Positions 61,909 to 64,000 of a stretch of 64,000 nucleotides of DNA are shown here, one piece after another; position 1 is the first letter of the stretch, and each line of letters opens with the position of its first letter. Source of the DNA: Eimeria necatrix (taxonomy: Eukaryota; Apicomplexa; Conoidasida; Eucoccidiorida; Eimeriidae). The notes below the pieces were generated by a model, which was not told the DNA's origin, made no database searches, and was given only the letters and a program-made list of their open reading frames with translations. The stretch is taken from the NCBI RefSeq assembly GCF_000499385.1, contig NW_013651844.1, positions 1 through 64,000 of the forward strand. The letters run 5' to 3'. The position numbers and the translations under genes are program-made.

Positions 61909-62111
61909 TGTAGTACACAGCGCCTACTGCTGCGACTACGTTGCTACCTGCCCCTCGAGAAGGGCCTATGATCGGCACCTAGCGTTGGCCCATATCCTTG
62001 AAACAGTAGCTTATATATATCGAAATACAGTTATTCTTCTGTTTCCAAAGTCTGTTGTTTTTCAATTCGCCCAACTCGGGGTGCTCGCCTCCTAGGCCCT
62101 GTGGGGAGGAG
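61909..62111 (-). repeat. 5' LTR of element 1, truncated by element 2
   Basis: 203 bp matching 55739-55944 of the 3' LTR, including the TATA-like box. Homology stops exactly after GAGGAGG, where the LTR of element 2 begins. In minus orientation the lost part is the outer U3. Confidence 0.85.
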
Positions 62112-62517
62112 GTGTAGTGAACAGCTGGCCTACACTGGTAGTACGCATGGTCCCTGGGCTAGTCTGACTAAGTGCACACTCTGCATCTACTATCTAAAAT
62201 CCATGATTCTCGCCAACCACTACTGTATACCCTAAATAGCCATATACAATTGAGTTCATATTACTGAAAGGTAAGAAAACCCAAAATAATAGAACTGACT
62301 GTTGACCCTCGCTGAGGGTCAGTGCCTGAGTCATGGCACCAACCTCGCATCCAGCCCCATACCCGGTGTTGGCTAGCGAGCTCACTATTCCCTTTTATAA
62401 TTTCCCAATATCTAATGGTGCCTTTTACCTTAAAATATTCTATATTATTCATGCCCCTTCGCGTTACTAAGCCTCGAGGGGTGGCGACGAAGGTCAATTG
62501 TAGTGCCTGGCACTACA
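62112..62517 (-). repeat. 3' LTR of element 2
   Basis: A 406-bp LTR with termini TGTAGTGA and GGCACTACA, of the same family as the solo LTR at 33710-34116. On the minus strand it is preceded by the purine-rich tract ACGGGGGAAGT at 62518-62528. Confidence 0.85.
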
Positions 62518-62992
62518 ACTTCCCCCGTGCTAACGAACAGAAACCGCTTGGCGGTTTTTCAGGTTCCGGCCCTTCTCTTCTCCTCATTCTCTCCGTTCAT
62601 CACGCTTCACAACAATCTCGGAACGTCCCACACGTCAGGGGCTGTGGGGCCATTGGCTAGTACGTCAAATCGGCCGACCTTCTAGGGGGTGGGCCGGCCT
62701 TCCCTGACTAGGAAATAGGTGTTCACGAATCTCGGCAGGTGCGTTATCATTCTCCGACCATTCTTACTCCTTACCCAGCCCTTCTACTAGTAGACGTCGG
62801 TGTCCTCGGACGTCCTGTAGTGCACTAGTAGTCGTCTAGCCCTCCCTTAACGTGATACTAGTGACATTAGTTCCTTGAAGGTAAGCAGCTGGCAGAGTCT
62901 TGGATTGTAAGGTGCTCCTGCACCCCTTCCCCCCCTTCCCAGGACGAGAACGGGCGGGCGAACGCGTATAAAGAGAAAGGGGCGAGAGCAGC

Positions 62993-63118
62993 GGAAAGGG
63001 AAGAAAAAGGAGAAGAGGAAGAAGAAGAAGAAGAAGAAGAAGAAGAAGAAGAAGAAGAAGGAGAAGAAGAAGAAGAAGAAGAAGGAGAAGAAGAAGAAGA
63101 AGAAGAAGAAGAAGAAGG
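62993..63118 (+). repeat. 126-nt purine-only (GAA)n tract
   Basis: An uninterrupted run of A and G, mostly GAA units with some GGA. It lies just after the stop of the chromodomain frame and before the LTR of element 2. Confidence 0.95.
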
Positions 63119-63121
63119 TCG

Positions 63122-63320
63122 TCAGGATGGATGGCGTTTGCGCTGGCGGCGCCGGCACGCCCGAAGTAAGGCGGGACACCCTGCCAAATGATGTGCGGGT
63201 TCCCATGTGGCCTTTTCCTCGGGAACACCCCGCCACTTAACAAGATAGTGCGCCTCCTCTCCAGTCCCTTTTTGTTCCAGGATATAGTCGACAAGATACT
63301 GGTCCGTAGGGTTGCCGGCG
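63122..63320 (-). pseudogene. chromodomain of element 2
   Basis: The minus frame reads QYLVDYILEQKG, AHYLVKWRGVPEEKATWEP and HHLAGCPALL, then stops at 63122. The domain itself is intact, but a one-base shift near 63321 separates it from the integrase frame, so the copy is probably inactive. Confidence 0.8.
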
Positions 63321-63977
63321 TCATCGCGTGTTGGTGGCCATTGGAGCTTCGTGTGGAACTAAAGCGGGATCGCGGGGATGATGTGGGACCAATTGTGAAA
63401 CATGAAAAACATTGTGTCCCTCGTATGTGGGGGGCAAAGCAAGACGGTAAGCGACCTCGCCAATGCGTTCGGTCACTGTGAAGGGCCCACGGTATTTAGG
63501 TTCAAACTTAGAACAATGGTTAAGAGCAGGTAAGTGTTTGCCACTCAGCCAGACTTGGTCGCCCACCTTGTATTCCACAGCCCTGCGGCGGGCGTCAGCG
63601 TAGTATTTCTGACGCCACTTTGCCTGGAGGATGTGGCTCTGTGCGCGATCGCGGAGCTGCCGGAAGAGTTTCGTCATAGGGGGAGTGAGCGTAGGAGTCA
63701 AAGCACCAACAATGTCTAGGTCCGCCGCGGTTAAGGGATTCTCCCCAATCATGATTTCGAAAGGGGAAAGCTCAGTAGAGGAATGACTGGTGGTGTTATA
63801 GGCTAGCTCCAAGGCAGGCAGCAGGCCTTCCCACTCCCGCTCATCTGCCTGGATGTACGTGCGTAGCATCTGTTCAAGGGTGCGGTTAACTCGCTTGGTC
63901 TGGCCATCCGTTTGCGGGTGGTAAGAAGAAGACATCGCCCGGGTAATATTGAAACGTGAGCACAATTGCGACCACAT
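63321..63977 (-). pseudogene. integrase C-terminal part of element 2
   Basis: A frame of 218 codons with SSYHPQTDGQTKRVNRTLEQ, YNTTSHSSTELSPFE, GDQVWLSGKHLP and HNVFHVSQLVPHHP. In family members the residue after GQT is the catalytic Glu; here it is Lys (AAG). The two catalytic Asp residues would lie beyond the window edge. Confidence 0.85.
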
Positions 63978-64000
63978 TTCGGATGGCGTCGTGCCCAGTG

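Larger units (their letters stand above)
55739..62111 (-). mobile_element. element 1: chromodomain Ty3/gypsy retrotransposon, degenerate
   Basis: The element reads on the minus strand from a truncated 5' LTR (61909-62111) through gag (61808-60714), protease (60424-60005), reverse transcriptase (59376-58624), RNase H (58378-58142), integrase (57469-56467) and a chromodomain to the 3' LTR (55739-56154). The order protease-RT-RNase H-integrase-chromodomain defines chromoviruses. The reading frame is broken many times between and within these parts, so it is not autonomous. Its 5' LTR has lost the outer half to element 2. Confidence 0.9.
62112..64000 (-). mobile_element. element 2: chromodomain Ty3/gypsy retrotransposon, 3' end only
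   Basis: The visible part is 3' LTR, polypurine tract, a purine-only run, chromodomain and integrase; the rest lies beyond the window. It has inserted into the 5' LTR of element 1 in the same orientation. The other end should be followed by the missing part of that LTR, starting near CCTGCACAGG. Confidence 0.9.

Noticed and set aside
62836..63324. Minus-strand frames with long runs of Leu or Phe
   Set aside because: They are translations of the (GAA)n purine tract in wrong frames.
1..64000. CRISPR array, rRNA or tRNA gene
   Set aside because: No regular repeat-spacer pattern, no rRNA-like stretch and no tRNA cloverleaf was recognised by eye; a tRNA could still be missed.

Overview
This window is protist nuclear DNA. 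The genes are split by many short introns with GT-AG (once GC-AG) borders, the spacers are long and gene-poor, and there is no bacterial operon structure. The one gene I can name is CFAP91, an axonemal protein, so the organism builds a flagellum. That gene, the chromodomain-type Ty3/gypsy elements and the overall gene style together suggest an apicomplexan coccidian of the Eimeria/Cyclospora type, whose male gametes are flagellated. This placement is an inference. The CAG and TTTAGGG repeat expansions often seen in Eimeria are absent here.

Left part (1-36.3 kb, genic). A solo LTR lies at 0.9-1.3 kb. A two-exon gene of unknown family (2343-5188) has a shorter, probably truncated relative at 14.97-15.6 kb. 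Between them lie an unnamed multi-exon gene (about 5.4-7.4 kb) and CFAP91 (9.4-12.8 kb). On the minus strand, 26.7 down to about 19.1 kb holds a Gln/Glu-rich coiled-coil gene and then a chain of exons for a large multi-pass membrane protein; these may be one gene. A Dpy-30-motif protein is at 30.5-33.1 kb, a solo LTR at 33.7-34.1 kb, and a small multi-exon gene of unknown function at 35.2-36.2 kb, preceded by a strong hairpin.

Middle (36.3-49.6 kb). I find no gene here that I can support well. It holds a (TA)11 run and scattered short open frames.

Right part (49.6-64 kb, mobile DNA). A non-LTR retrotransposon of the restriction-like-endonuclease type (plus strand, 49.6-54 kb) stays in one reading frame for almost its whole length but is broken by five in-frame stops. 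Next to it are two minus-strand chromoviruses of different LTR families. Element 1 (55.7-62.1 kb) carries broken gag, protease, RT, RNase H, integrase and chromodomain parts. Element 2 (62.1 kb to beyond the window) has inserted into the 5' LTR of element 1, so only its 3' end is visible.

CFAP91 and the Dpy-30 protein both fit a flagellar role. The paralogous pair and the membrane/coiled-coil gene(s) are unassigned. All exon borders were read by eye from splice signals and phase agreement; unresolved borders are flagged.
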